Below are positions 8,020 to 16,977 of a stretch of DNA of 41,162 bases, one piece after another (within the stretch, counting starts at the first letter, position 1; each line of letters starts with the position of its first letter). The stretch spans positions 1 to 41,162 of the forward strand of contig JBDRBT010000011.1 in assembly GCA_043822385.1 (NCBI GenBank). Reading direction: 5' to 3'. The notes under the pieces are model-generated. The model saw only the letters and a program-made list of their open reading frames with translations. It did not search any database and was not told where the DNA came from. This DNA comes from JABWCK01 sp043822385. Lineage in GTDB: Archaea > Micrarchaeota > Micrarchaeia > Norongarragalinales > Norongarragalinaceae. A program made the translations under genes and the position numbers.

Positions 8020-8059
8020 GTTTTTTTTCTTTATTCTCTTCCCTTCTCTTTCCTCTTTT
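8020..8059 (+). terminator. T-rich terminator after the SWIB-like gene
   Basis: A run of eight T at 8021-8028 is followed by a 30-nt pyrimidine tract (8029-8059), directly after the stop codon. This matches archaeal oligo-T termination. Confidence 0.6.
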
Positions 8060-8104
8060 GATTAAAAAAAATCATTATTAAACCACGCGTTTAGTATTTA
8101 CTTT

Positions 8105-8848
8105 ATGAAATTATTCTTTGCAGGAACAGGCGGCGGTTACTCTAAACACAGGAGAACGCCGTGCGTATTGTTCGAAACACCTAAAACCGTATTCATGTTT
8201 GATGCAGGCTCTGGAATAGACAGCTTGCCTAAAGGATTTAACGGCGAAAAAAAAATCGTGTTAATGCTTACTCACGCTCACTTAGACCACTTAACCGGCT
8301 TGTTTGCGTTAGCAATAATGATTAAACCAGAAGACTTAACGATCTTCTGCCACAAAGCGTCAATAGAAGAACTAACCAAATCAAGCATGATGGCGCCATT
8401 ACACACTCGTTTTTACGAGAAAGTAACATTCGTTAATGTAGAACCAAGTGAAAACTACAAGAACGAAGACGAAGGGTATGTGATTAAAACGCAGAAACTA
8501 GACCACCCAGGAATAACTATTGGCTACAGGCTGGAAGTTTTTGGAGCTAACGTAGCATACTGCACGGACACTAGCGTGTGTGAAGGTAGCGAGAAACTAG
8601 CTAGAGACGCTACCGTACTAATTCACGATACTCATTATTTAGAAAAAGACTTCAAGCCAGAAGCAAAACACTCTACAGCAAAGCAAGCTGGAGAAATGGC
8701 TAAAAAAGCGGGAGTAAAAAACTTTTTCTGTTTCCATTACCAGCCGGAATACAAAGAAGAAGAATTAAAAGAAATGCTTACTGAAGCCAAAAGCGCTTTC
8801 GGAGAAAACGCGTTCTTAAGCACGGACGGATTGAAAGTAGAGCTTTAA
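8105..8848 (+). CDS. RNase Z-like metallo-beta-lactamase-fold hydrolase
   Basis: This 247-residue MBL-fold protein begins with MKLFFAGTGGGYSKHRRTPC, typical of the RNase Z/ElaC branch. The two-metal site is complete: H57-A-H59-L-D61-H62, the later CTDTS (Asp) and the C-terminal FCFH, preceded by HSTAKQAGEMAKKAGV, an RNase Z/BN-like motif. It lacks an evident flexible arm. It may process tRNA 3' ends, or be a related phosphodiesterase or hydrolase; the sequence does not decide. Its TAA stop is shared, within TTAA, with the convergent NMD3 gene. Confidence 0.85.
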   Translation: MKLFFAGTGGGYSKHRRTPCVLFETPKTVFMFDAGSGIDSLPKGFNGEKKIVLMLTHAHLDHLTGLFALAIMIKPEDLTIFCHKASIEELTKSSMMAPLHTRFYEKVTFVNVEPSENYKNEDEGYVIKTQKLDHPGITIGYRLEVFGANVAYCTDTSVCEGSEKLARDATVLIHDTHYLEKDFKPEAKHSTAKQAGEMAKKAGVKNFFCFHYQPEYKEEELKEMLTEAKSAFGENAFLSTDGLKVEL

Positions 8849-9504
8849 AACCTCAAGCAAATAGTCAAACGCAATTGCCGTTTTCCGTCTTTAGACACGC
8901 CAACCAGCTTGTTTGAAGTAATGTAAGGCAAACCTAAACCACTTAAAAAAGACATTGCCGCAATTTTACTACCTACAAACAAATCAATACCTTCCTTCTT
9001 TTCTTCAGTTTTAGAAAAGAAAGTAGTTTTAGACAATTCCTTAATCATTTTTTCAGACATTTTACTTACTTTATCCTTATCCCCCCGCAACTGCACGATT
9101 GCTTCGTGATAACCCCCTTTAGATAAGGAACAATCACGGCATAACTGCTTGACTAAAGGCAGTAACAAAACGAATTCTTTTGTTATCTCGTTTCCATCCA
9201 CATCCAAAACAACATTTACCGTAGCTAGAAACAATTTTTTTTCTTGAACTTGTTTAGAAAGCTTGAAGTCTTTAACGGGATAAGTACTCTTTAACTTCTT
9301 CTTCAAAAACAAAGTAAAGTTTTCTTTGTTAAACGCAATCCACTGGCCACCTGAAAAAAACTCGCCGCACGAAACGCATAAAACAACGTTTTCTTTAGGT
9401 AAACGCACTAGGGGTTTAGGTAGTGAAGAAAAGCAATCAACACACAAACCCTTCACTAGGGTTTCCACAATCTTACCACAACGAGGGCAAAAAACATTTT
9501 TCAA
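8845..9504 (-). CDS. nmd3: NMD3 homologue (archaeal ribosome biogenesis factor)
   Basis: The 219-residue protein matches the NMD3 N-terminal domain. A first zinc-binding set is CPRCG and CVDC (residues 6-9 and 21-24), a second is CVSC (43-46) and CRDC (about 131-134). A region follows with the EAIVQLRGD signature and the KIAAMSFLSGLGL segment of the family. In eukaryotes NMD3 is the 60S nuclear export adaptor; in archaea the protein is thought to act in large-subunit assembly or stability. The convergent stop overlaps the RNase Z-like gene by 4 nt. Confidence 0.88.
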   Translation of the reverse strand: MKNVFCPRCGKIVETLVKGLCVDCFSSLPKPLVRLPKENVVLCVSCGEFFSGGQWIAFNKENFTLFLKKKLKSTYPVKDFKLSKQVQEKKLFLATVNVVLDVDGNEITKEFVLLLPLVKQLCRDCSLSKGGYHEAIVQLRGDKDKVSKMSEKMIKELSKTTFFSKTEEKKEGIDLFVGSKIAAMSFLSGLGLPYITSNKLVGVSKDGKRQLRLTICLRF

Positions 9505-9545
9505 TAATAGTATTAAAATAACGAGGCAAGTTAATTAATACACAC

Positions 9546-11342
9546 ATGGATGTCGACCAAAGAGAAAAAGCAGTTGAAGTAACTAATTACTTTTTTAAAG
9601 CGCCTTCTTACAAAAAAACGTTAGTGCTCTTACTGCTTACAAGCTTTTTTTACGGGGCAGTAAACAAGTTAATACTAGAAAAAAACACGCCGTTCACGTC
9701 ACTATTTTACGGGGGATCTGAAGGAGTATTATTAATTTGCCTGCCTGCTTTAATTGCTTCAACTCTAGCTTCAACTTTGTACAGAAAAGAATTTAAAGAA
9801 AAATTCAAGTACTATTCATTCATTTCCTTGATTAGTGCGGTAGTAATCGCGTTAACTTATTCTGCAGCAGGCGTATTTCAAAAAATAGACAAGAGCTTCC
9901 CAGAAATCTTGTTAATAGGATACGCACTAGTTGCATTAATTTGGTTCCTAGCTTGTTTCCTAGTTTTAGGCAACAATAAGAAATCATTTATTCTAGCTTT
10001 CCTGCAGCCTGTTTTGGGTTTATCGTTCTTATGGTTGTGGATTAAGTTCGGTGCGTTTGAAACAACCTTGAGTATTGGTTCTCCAGTCATAACTTTCTTT
10101 AAACTAATTGTTTCAACAACGATTTTATTCTCAGCTTTGTGGGTTTTCTTTTACATAATAAATGCACCAACGAAAAGAAACTTTGGAATGAACACTATAG
10201 ACATAGTCACGTTGTTTTTCGCTTCATGGATAACGGGTGGGAAAGAACTGGAAGAAGCCTTGGAGGAAATGAGTGAAAAACTAAAAACTTTTGTTGGCGG
10301 CGTAGTATTCAAAACAAACAACAAAACTAAAGCATTATTCATTGTTCCCGGGATTCACTTCGGTCCTTTCGGAATAATAGGCGGCAGCCAAGCACCGGCA
10401 ATACTAGACAAGCACTTCAAGCAAACGAACACAACTGCTTTCGTCTTTCACACTACAGTAAACCACGACTGGAATCCGGTTAACACTTCAGAAGTAAGAA
10501 AAATAATTCCAGTAATAGAACAAAACCTTAAAGGAAAAACAACTGGAACTGCTTCTTTTTTTGAAGCATTTCACGGCAAAAGCCAAGTGTTTGGCTTGAA
10601 TTTAGGCGAAAACGCGTTTGTTTCCTTAAGCCGAGCGCCTAAAAGCACTGAAGACATTGACTACGCTTTGGGAATAGCATTCAGGAACAAAGTAATAAGC
10701 AAGGGATGGAAAAACAGTTTGATTATAGACAAGCACAATTCAATAACGAACGGGAAACTAATTGAAGTAGGAAGCGACGAGTATTACGAGTACGATTCAG
10801 CATTAAGCAAGATAATTAAACCAAAAAAACAAGGCAAACTCTCTATAGGTATTGCAGAAAAAGAGTGGGAAGGCATGCAAAACTCTGGAATAGCTAAAAG
10901 CGGGATTAAAACCGCAGTAATTAAAGCAGGAGACAAGAAAGCGTGCATTGTTTTGATTGACGGAAACAATATCGAGCCTAAACTAACCATGGAAGCAAGA
11001 AAAAAACTCTTGGAAAAAGGTTTTGACTACGCAGACGTTTATTCCACAGATTCTCACGCATTAAACAACATTAATGGCGTTCACAACCCAATAGGCAAAA
11101 ACAACGCTAAAATAGCGTTAGAAAAAATATTAGAGTCAGCACAGGAAGCAACAAAAAGCTTGGAACCCAGTACTGCTAGCTTCTTCATGGAAAACGTGGA
11201 ATTAAGAGTATTAGGCGCAAACAGGCAAAGCGAACTGCAAAGCACGATTAACTCGGTAATAGCAATAACGAAAATAGTTGCTCCAGTAATACTAATCGGG
11301 TCAATAATACTAGTAGTAATATCTTTGTTGTTGTTGCGATAG
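9546..11342 (+). CDS. DUF2070 multi-pass membrane protein
   Basis: This 598-residue protein has about six N-terminal transmembrane segments (roughly 24-41, 58-78, 92-110, 120-141, 147-167, 182-205), a soluble domain and a last helix at 574-597. The soluble domain has the DUF2070 hallmark VPGIHFGPFGIIGGSQAP (267-284) and FHTTVNHDWNP. The conserved His residues suggest metal binding or hydrolase activity. DUF2070 is almost confined to archaea and has no established function. It is followed closely by a glycosyltransferase on the same strand, and the neighbourhood is rich in envelope genes. Confidence 0.88.
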   Translation: MDVDQREKAVEVTNYFFKAPSYKKTLVLLLLTSFFYGAVNKLILEKNTPFTSLFYGGSEGVLLICLPALIASTLASTLYRKEFKEKFKYYSFISLISAVVIALTYSAAGVFQKIDKSFPEILLIGYALVALIWFLACFLVLGNNKKSFILAFLQPVLGLSFLWLWIKFGAFETTLSIGSPVITFFKLIVSTTILFSALWVFFYIINAPTKRNFGMNTIDIVTLFFASWITGGKELEEALEEMSEKLKTFVGGVVFKTNNKTKALFIVPGIHFGPFGIIGGSQAPAILDKHFKQTNTTAFVFHTTVNHDWNPVNTSEVRKIIPVIEQNLKGKTTGTASFFEAFHGKSQVFGLNLGENAFVSLSRAPKSTEDIDYALGIAFRNKVISKGWKNSLIIDKHNSITNGKLIEVGSDEYYEYDSALSKIIKPKKQGKLSIGIAEKEWEGMQNSGIAKSGIKTAVIKAGDKKACIVLIDGNNIEPKLTMEARKKLLEKGFDYADVYSTDSHALNNINGVHNPIGKNNAKIALEKILESAQEATKSLEPSTASFFMENVELRVLGANRQSELQSTINSVIAITKIVAPVILIGSIILVVISLLLLR

Positions 11343-11374
11343 TTTTTTAGCTTGAAAAAAAGTAAATAATTCAA

Positions 11375-12520
11375 ATGAACATTGCTTTCTTCAGCGACAC
11401 TTACCTGCCTAATGTTGACGGGGTTGTCACGAGTATTCTTAACTACAGGCAGCAACTTGAAAAAACAGGGAATAAAGTATTCATTTTCGCTTCCGGAGAC
11501 AAACAAGCAATAAAAAACAACCAGGACCCGCGAGTTTTTTACTACAAGTCAATAAAATTCCCCCCTTACCCTCAATACAAAATAGCATTATTTCCTTACT
11601 CCGCAAAGAAAACTTGTAAAGAAAACAACGTGGAAATAATTCACTGCCACGGAATAGCTTCAATGGGTCTAGCTGCAATAAAAACTGCTAAAGACTTGAA
11701 TCTCCCGTTAATAGGAACTTACCACACAATGATTCCTGATGCAACTAAAATAATTTCAAACAAAGAATGGGTGAAAAACTTAGCTGCAAAACTTTCATGG
11801 ACAGCAATGAAAACGTTTTATGGTCAATTTGATGTGGTTACGGTTCCTACTAAAACAATTAAGGACTTGTTGAAGGAACATGGAATAGAAACAACCGTAG
11901 TTCCTAATGCAGTAAACACGGAAAAATTTAATCCGGATTTAGACAAGCACGTAATCCGGAAAATATTCAACATCAAGAAAAATGAGAAACTAGTTTTAAC
12001 CACCGGGCGCGTAAGCAAGGAAAAAAACCTTGAGGTAGTAGTAAACGCTGCAGAATTACTAGTAAAGCAAGAAAACGTAAAATTCTTGATTTCAGGCAGC
12101 GGGCCGTTCAAGCCTGAACTAGAAAAACTAGTTGAAGACAAGGGCTTGAAAGAAAAAGTGATAGTCACTGGCTTCGTTGAAGACTCTGAATTACCCTTCA
12201 TGTACGCTGGTTGCGATTGTTTCGTTACTGCCTCCACGTTTGAAACACAGGGACTAGCATTACTGGAAGCAATGGCTTGCGGCAAGCCAGTAGTAGGCGC
12301 TAAAGCAATGGCTATACCTGAAGCAGTTGAAGATGACAAAAACGGTTTTCTTTTCGAAGCATTCGACGCCAAGGAATGCAGCGATAAAATACTTAAAGTT
12401 CTTAATTCAGACGAAAAAACTTATTCCGCTTTATGCAAGAACGCTCGAAAAACAGCTGAAAAATATAGCATTAAAAACAGCACTACTAAACTAATGGACG
12501 CGTACAAAAAAATAGTTTAA
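11375..12520 (+). CDS. GT4-family glycosyltransferase
   Basis: The 381-residue protein has two Rossmann-like domains (GT-B fold). The N-terminus MNIAFFSDTYLPNVDGVVTS is characteristic of GT4 enzymes related to diacylglycerol or phosphatidylinositol glycosyltransferases, and a TTGRVSKEKN motif opens the donor domain. The EX7E motif is E290-TQGLALL-E298, followed by AMACGKPVVGA. It transfers a sugar from a nucleotide donor to an unidentified acceptor; a lipid or surface glycan is likely but inferred. It starts 32 nt after the DUF2070 gene and its TAA is shared with the convergent thioredoxin-like gene. Confidence 0.9.
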   Translation: MNIAFFSDTYLPNVDGVVTSILNYRQQLEKTGNKVFIFASGDKQAIKNNQDPRVFYYKSIKFPPYPQYKIALFPYSAKKTCKENNVEIIHCHGIASMGLAAIKTAKDLNLPLIGTYHTMIPDATKIISNKEWVKNLAAKLSWTAMKTFYGQFDVVTVPTKTIKDLLKEHGIETTVVPNAVNTEKFNPDLDKHVIRKIFNIKKNEKLVLTTGRVSKEKNLEVVVNAAELLVKQENVKFLISGSGPFKPELEKLVEDKGLKEKVIVTGFVEDSELPFMYAGCDCFVTASTFETQGLALLEAMACGKPVVGAKAMAIPEAVEDDKNGFLFEAFDAKECSDKILKVLNSDEKTYSALCKNARKTAEKYSIKNSTTKLMDAYKKIV

Positions 12521-13164
12521 TTAAAGAAGCGAGTTATCTCACTCTTTGTTTGCAGTCCCCGAAGCGTTTCACCGTTAACAACCATTGACGGGTAGTGGTT
12601 GATTCTGTATAAACTAAGTAAAGCATTTACTGCAGGCGAATTCAAGTCAACGTCGAAAGCGTAAACCATTACCTTGCTTGGGTTAATTTGCTTCAAGTCA
12701 GGCCCAACCAAGCCTTGCTGAGTGCACTCTAGGCAATTATCGTTAGTGTAAAAGAACAAAACCGTATTTATTCCAGCTTGAGGGCACAACTCGTTCACTC
12801 TTTTTACGAATAGAAAGTCGCGCAACTGCATTAACGAGAATTCGCGCTTCAAGTCTTGCACTCCAGCGTCAGTTCTACCGCGTTGTTCTTCAAGAAAACC
12901 TAGTCTAGCGCCAAAATCACTAGTGTCAGCATCAAAAGAAGTTACTTGAGTAGAGTAAAAAGAACACAATTCAGGTGTGGTGGTATTCAAGAAAAATAAT
13001 AATTCTAGTTCAGTAGTACGCAAGCGCAAGGAAGTCAACTCGCTTTGCAAGCCTTGGTTTACTGAATCCGCTACCTGCAAACCCACTAGTAAGCCTATTG
13101 CGAAAACAAAAACTGAAATCAAGAAGGCTGACGCGTAAAGCCTCCAACTAATCTTTCTATCCAT
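12517..13164 (-). CDS. Membrane-anchored thioredoxin-like protein
   Basis: From ATG 13164 the product is 215 residues, with an N-terminal transmembrane anchor (about 10-29), a helical region (30-125) and a C-terminal thioredoxin-like domain. That domain has a CLEC active-site motif (C144-C147) in VLFFYTNDNCLECTQQ and a cis-Pro-like HYPSMVVNGE. This implies a thiol-disulfide or glutaredoxin/thioredoxin-type role outside the membrane. Two further Cys (C67, C127) could pair. A TTG 39 nt upstream would add 13 hydrophobic residues, but the ATG gives the usual Met-Asp-Arg-Lys start before the anchor. The redox function is inferred from the motif. Confidence 0.75.
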   Translation of the reverse strand: MDRKISWRLYASAFLISVFVFAIGLLVGLQVADSVNQGLQSELTSLRLRTTELELLFFLNTTTPELCSFYSTQVTSFDADTSDFGARLGFLEEQRGRTDAGVQDLKREFSLMQLRDFLFVKRVNELCPQAGINTVLFFYTNDNCLECTQQGLVGPDLKQINPSKVMVYAFDVDLNSPAVNALLSLYRINHYPSMVVNGETLRGLQTKSEITRFFN

Positions 13165-13223
13165 TAATAATATTAGTTCAAAAGAAGTTAAAAATGTGAC
13201 CAAACAATCAAAGGTGAGAAATA

Positions 13224-13967
13224 ATGACTGGAAGACTTGAAGGTAAAGTAGCGTTAATAACTGGTTCTGGAAAAGGAATTGGAGCTGGAATAGCTGAAAC
13301 TTTCGCTAAAGAAGGAGCTAAAGTAATTATTGCAGACATAGATCTTGATTCAGCGGAAAAAACCGCTAAAAAAATCGGTTCAAACGCAATAACAGTAAAA
13401 TGCGACGTTACTAAAGCAAAAGACGCTGAAAACGCGGTTGCTCTCGCAGTAAAAAAATTCAGTAAACTAGACATACTCGTAAACAATGCAGGTATTTTTC
13501 CAATGAAGTCCTTCAAGGAAATGAATGACGCTACTTGGAGCAAAACAATGCAAGTAAACATTGAAGGCGTACGCAACTGCACTACCGCTGCAGTAAAGCA
13601 ATTAGAAAAGCAAGGCAAAGGCGGAAAAATAATTAATATTTCAAGCATTGCAGGAATCAAAGGCTACGCTAACTTAACGCATTACTGCACTACTAAAGCA
13701 GGATTGCTTGGCTTCACTCGCGCTTTAGCGCTTGAACTAGCGCCGTTGAAAATAAACGTTAACGCTATTTGCCCGGGCTTAATAGACACGCCAGGAGTAA
13801 GAAGTGGCTTGAATGAAAAAGCAATTCAACAATACTCAGCAACAATTCCCTTGAAAAGACCGGGAAAACCTGAAGATATTGCGTGGGGTTGTGTGTACTT
13901 AGCGAGCGAAGAAAGCAGCTTCATTACTGGACAAAGCATCGTGATAGATGGAGGACAAACTGCTTGA
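13224..13967 (+). CDS. SDR-family oxidoreductase (FabG-like)
   Basis: This is a 247-residue short-chain dehydrogenase/reductase. The cofactor loop is TGSGKGIG (13-20), followed by NNAG (87-90) and the catalytic S141, Y154 and K158 (HYCTTKAG). An acidic D38 after the second beta strand (IIADID) favours NAD(H) over NADP(H). The end, FITGQSIVIDGGQTA, is the family C-terminus. It resembles 3-oxoacyl-ACP reductases and sugar or alcohol dehydrogenases; the substrate cannot be read from sequence. GGTGAGA precedes ATG 13224. Its stop overlaps the next gene's TTG start. Confidence 0.9.
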   Translation: MTGRLEGKVALITGSGKGIGAGIAETFAKEGAKVIIADIDLDSAEKTAKKIGSNAITVKCDVTKAKDAENAVALAVKKFSKLDILVNNAGIFPMKSFKEMNDATWSKTMQVNIEGVRNCTTAAVKQLEKQGKGGKIINISSIAGIKGYANLTHYCTTKAGLLGFTRALALELAPLKINVNAICPGLIDTPGVRSGLNEKAIQQYSATIPLKRPGKPEDIAWGCVYLASEESSFITGQSIVIDGGQTA

Positions 13968-14689
13968 AGAAAAACCAAACACCAACAAAAATCCTCACAA
14001 TTTTTTGCGTAGTTGCAGGATTTGCGTACATAATAGCTAGAATTTTCTCACTCATTGAAGGAACTTTTGATTTATACTTTTTCATTCCGTTATTCGCGAC
14101 AATAGTCATAATAGGTATTATAAACTCACCGAGAAAAAGGTTCAAGGAAAACTTTAAAAAACTTGGTTTCAAGGAAGAAGGCGAGTCACTAAAAAGAACT
14201 GTTGGAAACACTTTATTGGAAGCAGTAATAACTAAAACAACTAGTTTTGGCAACAAAAAAGCGAAACAAGGATTCGAAATTGAAACTAAAATCGAGTTAA
14301 CGCCAGAAAAATCCTTTGAAATCCAAGCAAAAGCACCCTTGTTATTCGGTTCTTATTTAATATACGACGGTTCGTTCACTAATCAAAAACGCGTAAACAG
14401 GAATGAATACGATTTGCACCACTTAGGGTCAAAAAAAGCAGTTGAAAAAGCAAATGCATTGTTCAACTCTGGATTGGTTAAAGAAATAAAAACAAAACCA
14501 AAACTAAGCCTAGGGCAAGCAATAAACGCAGTAGCGAGTTTAGTAACTAACTCAAACAACCAACCAATAGAATGGTACTTAACGCTGTCACTAAAATACG
14601 ATGAAGTAATGAATGAAATTGAAATTGAAGAAAAAGACATTCAATTAATAGCAGAATTATTCGCGCTAGTTAAAGAAAACAAAAAATAG
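13964..14689 (+). CDS. Two-helix membrane protein of unknown function
   Basis: The most likely start is TTG 13964, inside the SDR stop (TTGA), with GGAGG at 13950-13954, giving 241 residues. A longer frame from 13883 only reads through the SDR gene and is not supported. The protein has two N-terminal transmembrane helices (about residues 9-28 and 37-56) and a soluble beta-rich domain of about 180 residues (TLLEAVITKTTSF ... FEIETKIELTP ... WYLTLSLKYDE). No family is recognised. Translational coupling to the SDR is implied by the overlap. Confidence 0.7.
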   Translation: MKKNQTPTKILTIFCVVAGFAYIIARIFSLIEGTFDLYFFIPLFATIVIIGIINSPRKRFKENFKKLGFKEEGESLKRTVGNTLLEAVITKTTSFGNKKAKQGFEIETKIELTPEKSFEIQAKAPLLFGSYLIYDGSFTNQKRVNRNEYDLHHLGSKKAVEKANALFNSGLVKEIKTKPKLSLGQAINAVASLVTNSNNQPIEWYLTLSLKYDEVMNEIEIEEKDIQLIAELFALVKENKK

Positions 14690-14691
14690 TT

Positions 14692-15879
14692 TTACCACTC
14701 TAGTTTTTGTCTAGTGAGTTCCTTCCATAACGTTACTATCCAGAAGAAAGTAACTATTGGAGAATAAACCACTAAGTAAATCAATAAGTAAGGAATCGAT
14801 ACGGCTTCACCCATGTTACTGAAACCAATAAACATCCAAGTAAGGCTCGCAAGCAAGATAATTACTGAAATAAAGTGAAGCGGCGTGAAGCCGAGCCACA
14901 AGGAATCCAAGCCAAAAGAAAAAACTGAACCAATACTAAAACCTGAGAACAAGGAGTAAAACAACAAGGAGAAAACCGCGAATAAAATAAAAATAGTTAT
15001 TATGCCTAAAGGCATGAACATTACTCCAAAATCACCGTACTTACCTCCAATCAAGTAATAATGTTTTAATATATTCCGTATTCCGCCCCTGTGCCAGCGT
15101 ACTCTTTGTCGAATCAAGCCGGAAAAATTTTTTGGAGTTGAAGTGTAAACTTTAGCATCCATTGCTGCTTCAATCCTCCAATTGTGAGCTTGAATACGCA
15201 AAGCAATTTCCTGGTCTTCCAGAATATTGTCTTCATCATACAAACCTACTTCATCAAAAACCTTGCGCCTGAAAACACTCAACGGGCCGGGAGTAACGTT
15301 AATTGCATCCAAGAAAGACAGCAAGCGCCTGCTGAAAACAGTTAAAACGTATTCAATGCTCTGGAGTTTCTCTAAGTGAGTTTTAGGCTGCCAAACAAGC
15401 ATTTTGCACGTTACTGCACCAACAGACGCGTCATCAAAAAAACCAATCATTTGCTTCAAGCTGTCCGGCGCTACGTAAGAATCAGAATCAAGCGTAGCCA
15501 CGAGTTCGGTTTTAATTAAACGCAAGGCAGTATTCAAAGCACTAGCTTTACCTCCATTAGGCTTTGAAAGCAAGGTAACGCCTTTCGATTCAAAAGACTT
15601 AGCAATTTTAAGAGTATTGTCAGTAGAACCGTCGTTTACTACCATTACTTTAAGCAAGTTTTTCGGGTAATCTAAATTCAAAACAGACTTAATCGTGTCT
15701 GCAATAGAATCCTCATCATTAAAAGTAGGAATTATTACTGTAACTGAACGAAGCTTCTTAGGAACAGGCGTCTTATGCACTTCGTTTCGATTCTGCAAGT
15801 AAACGAGTATAAAAACCACGGTCACGAAAATAGTGAAGAACGCAAGAAGGTACTGAATCACTACAACAAAATTAATCAT
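14692..15879 (-). CDS. Processive-type GT2 glycosyltransferase, membrane-embedded
   Basis: The 395-residue protein has an N-terminal transmembrane helix (about 5-27), a GT-A domain and three or four C-terminal helices (from about 287). Catalytic features are VVNDGSTDNT (80-89), D131-S-D133 (the DXD), E221-D222 in LEDQEIALRIQ, and Q258-RV-R261-W262, the QxxRW motif. This set defines enzymes like hyaluronan, chitin and poly-N-acetylglucosamine synthases, which polymerise and export glycan. It is followed on the same strand by a run of GT4 genes, suggesting a surface polysaccharide or glycolipid. Polymer and linkage are unknown. Confidence 0.9.
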   Translation of the reverse strand: MINFVVVIQYLLAFFTIFVTVVFILVYLQNRNEVHKTPVPKKLRSVTVIIPTFNDEDSIADTIKSVLNLDYPKNLLKVMVVNDGSTDNTLKIAKSFESKGVTLLSKPNGGKASALNTALRLIKTELVATLDSDSYVAPDSLKQMIGFFDDASVGAVTCKMLVWQPKTHLEKLQSIEYVLTVFSRRLLSFLDAINVTPGPLSVFRRKVFDEVGLYDEDNILEDQEIALRIQAHNWRIEAAMDAKVYTSTPKNFSGLIRQRVRWHRGGIRNILKHYYLIGGKYGDFGVMFMPLGIITIFILFAVFSLLFYSLFSGFSIGSVFSFGLDSLWLGFTPLHFISVIILLASLTWMFIGFSNMGEAVSIPYLLIYLVVYSPIVTFFWIVTLWKELTRQKLEW

Positions 15880-15886
15880 TAAAAAG

Positions 15887-16942
15887 TCACAATAGTTCTT
15901 GATACAAGTCTAATAATGCCTCTATAGACTTATTAATATCCCGTTCAGCTACTTTCTCAAGACACTTTTCGCTTAAATCCTTGCGCAAAGCAGGGTCCTC
16001 CATTACAGACTGCACGTGTTGCGATAATTCAAGTGAATTCCTGCAAACCAAGCCAGCTTTACCCACTACTTCAGCTAAAACCTCGTTATCAGAAATCACT
16101 ACAGGTGTACCGCAAGCCATTGCTTCCTGCACAACTAAGCCTTCAGTCTCAACTATTGAAGGCATCATTACCACACTAGCCGCCTTAAAGCAATCCAACA
16201 AATCACTCCTAGACATTCTACCTAAAAACTTGACGTTCTTCGGCTTTTCAAGCTGTTCAAGCATTTTACCTGCTCCAGCAATAACAAACAACTTGTCAGG
16301 CAAACGCTTTGCAGCATCAACAATCCACTCCGGCCTCTTGCTTGCATCCACGCGACCAACGAACAAAGCAAAATCCTTCATTCCGTAATGCTCGTAAAAA
16401 CGCTTTGCTGAAGCTTGCTTGAATTTACTTAAATTCATTCCGTTCGGAATTACTTTAACCGGCTTTTTCAAGCCTTTCGCGTGAAAATACTGCCTGCCAA
16501 CTTTAGTCTGGCAAATCACTAAATCAAATTGATTCAAAAACCAGTCTTCATACGCCCAACCGAGTTTTTCAAGCATCTTGGGCGGCTTGGAGCCGAAAGC
16601 CCACTCTAAAAAGTGAAAAGGCAAAAAGTGTGCAGTAACTACTTTAGGAACTTCTAGTTTCACTGCCTTCCACCCAAGAACATAAGGAGTGTGAGCGTGA
16701 ACAATATCGCAATCAAATTTTTTCAGTAAAGGCAAGACAATATCGTAAGAAGGAAACAAAGGAAAAGACAAGTAAGGTAAAGAATGAACTGGAAAAGAAT
16801 AATCTCTAGTAACCCTGCCGCAATACAAATCCACAGAACAATTTTTCTGAGAACTAATTAACGGCATCATTTCCTGCAAGTAAGTAGCAATGCCGTTGTT
16901 TTGTTCTAGAGTATCTGAAAACCAATATATTCTTTCGCGCAT
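15887..16942 (-). CDS. GT4-family glycosyltransferase
   Basis: This is a 351-residue GT-B enzyme. Landmarks are HAHTPYVLGW (82-91) and VIPNGMN (164-170) at the domain boundary, FVGRVDASKRPEW (194-206), and the EX7E motif E265-TEGLVVQ-E273 followed by AMACGTPVV. The donor and acceptor are unknown. It sits 7 nt from the GT2 gene and 35 nt from another GT4, all on the minus strand, so the three are probably one operon. Confidence 0.9.
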   Translation of the reverse strand: MRERIYWFSDTLEQNNGIATYLQEMMPLISSQKNCSVDLYCGRVTRDYSFPVHSLPYLSFPLFPSYDIVLPLLKKFDCDIVHAHTPYVLGWKAVKLEVPKVVTAHFLPFHFLEWAFGSKPPKMLEKLGWAYEDWFLNQFDLVICQTKVGRQYFHAKGLKKPVKVIPNGMNLSKFKQASAKRFYEHYGMKDFALFVGRVDASKRPEWIVDAAKRLPDKLFVIAGAGKMLEQLEKPKNVKFLGRMSRSDLLDCFKAASVVMMPSIVETEGLVVQEAMACGTPVVISDNEVLAEVVGKAGLVCRNSLELSQHVQSVMEDPALRKDLSEKCLEKVAERDINKSIEALLDLYQELL

Positions 16943-16977
16943 AAAAAAAATTAACTCAAACTAAACATATAAACTAG

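Noticed and set aside
11824..12372. 182-residue open frame antisense to a glycosyltransferase
   Set aside because: Its Ser/Thr-rich composition is the reverse-strand shadow of the GT4 gene; no start signal or domain is present.
13883..13963. Longer start for the two-helix membrane protein
   Set aside because: These codons read the SDR gene in another frame. The TTG at 13964 has GGAGG upstream and precedes the membrane helix.
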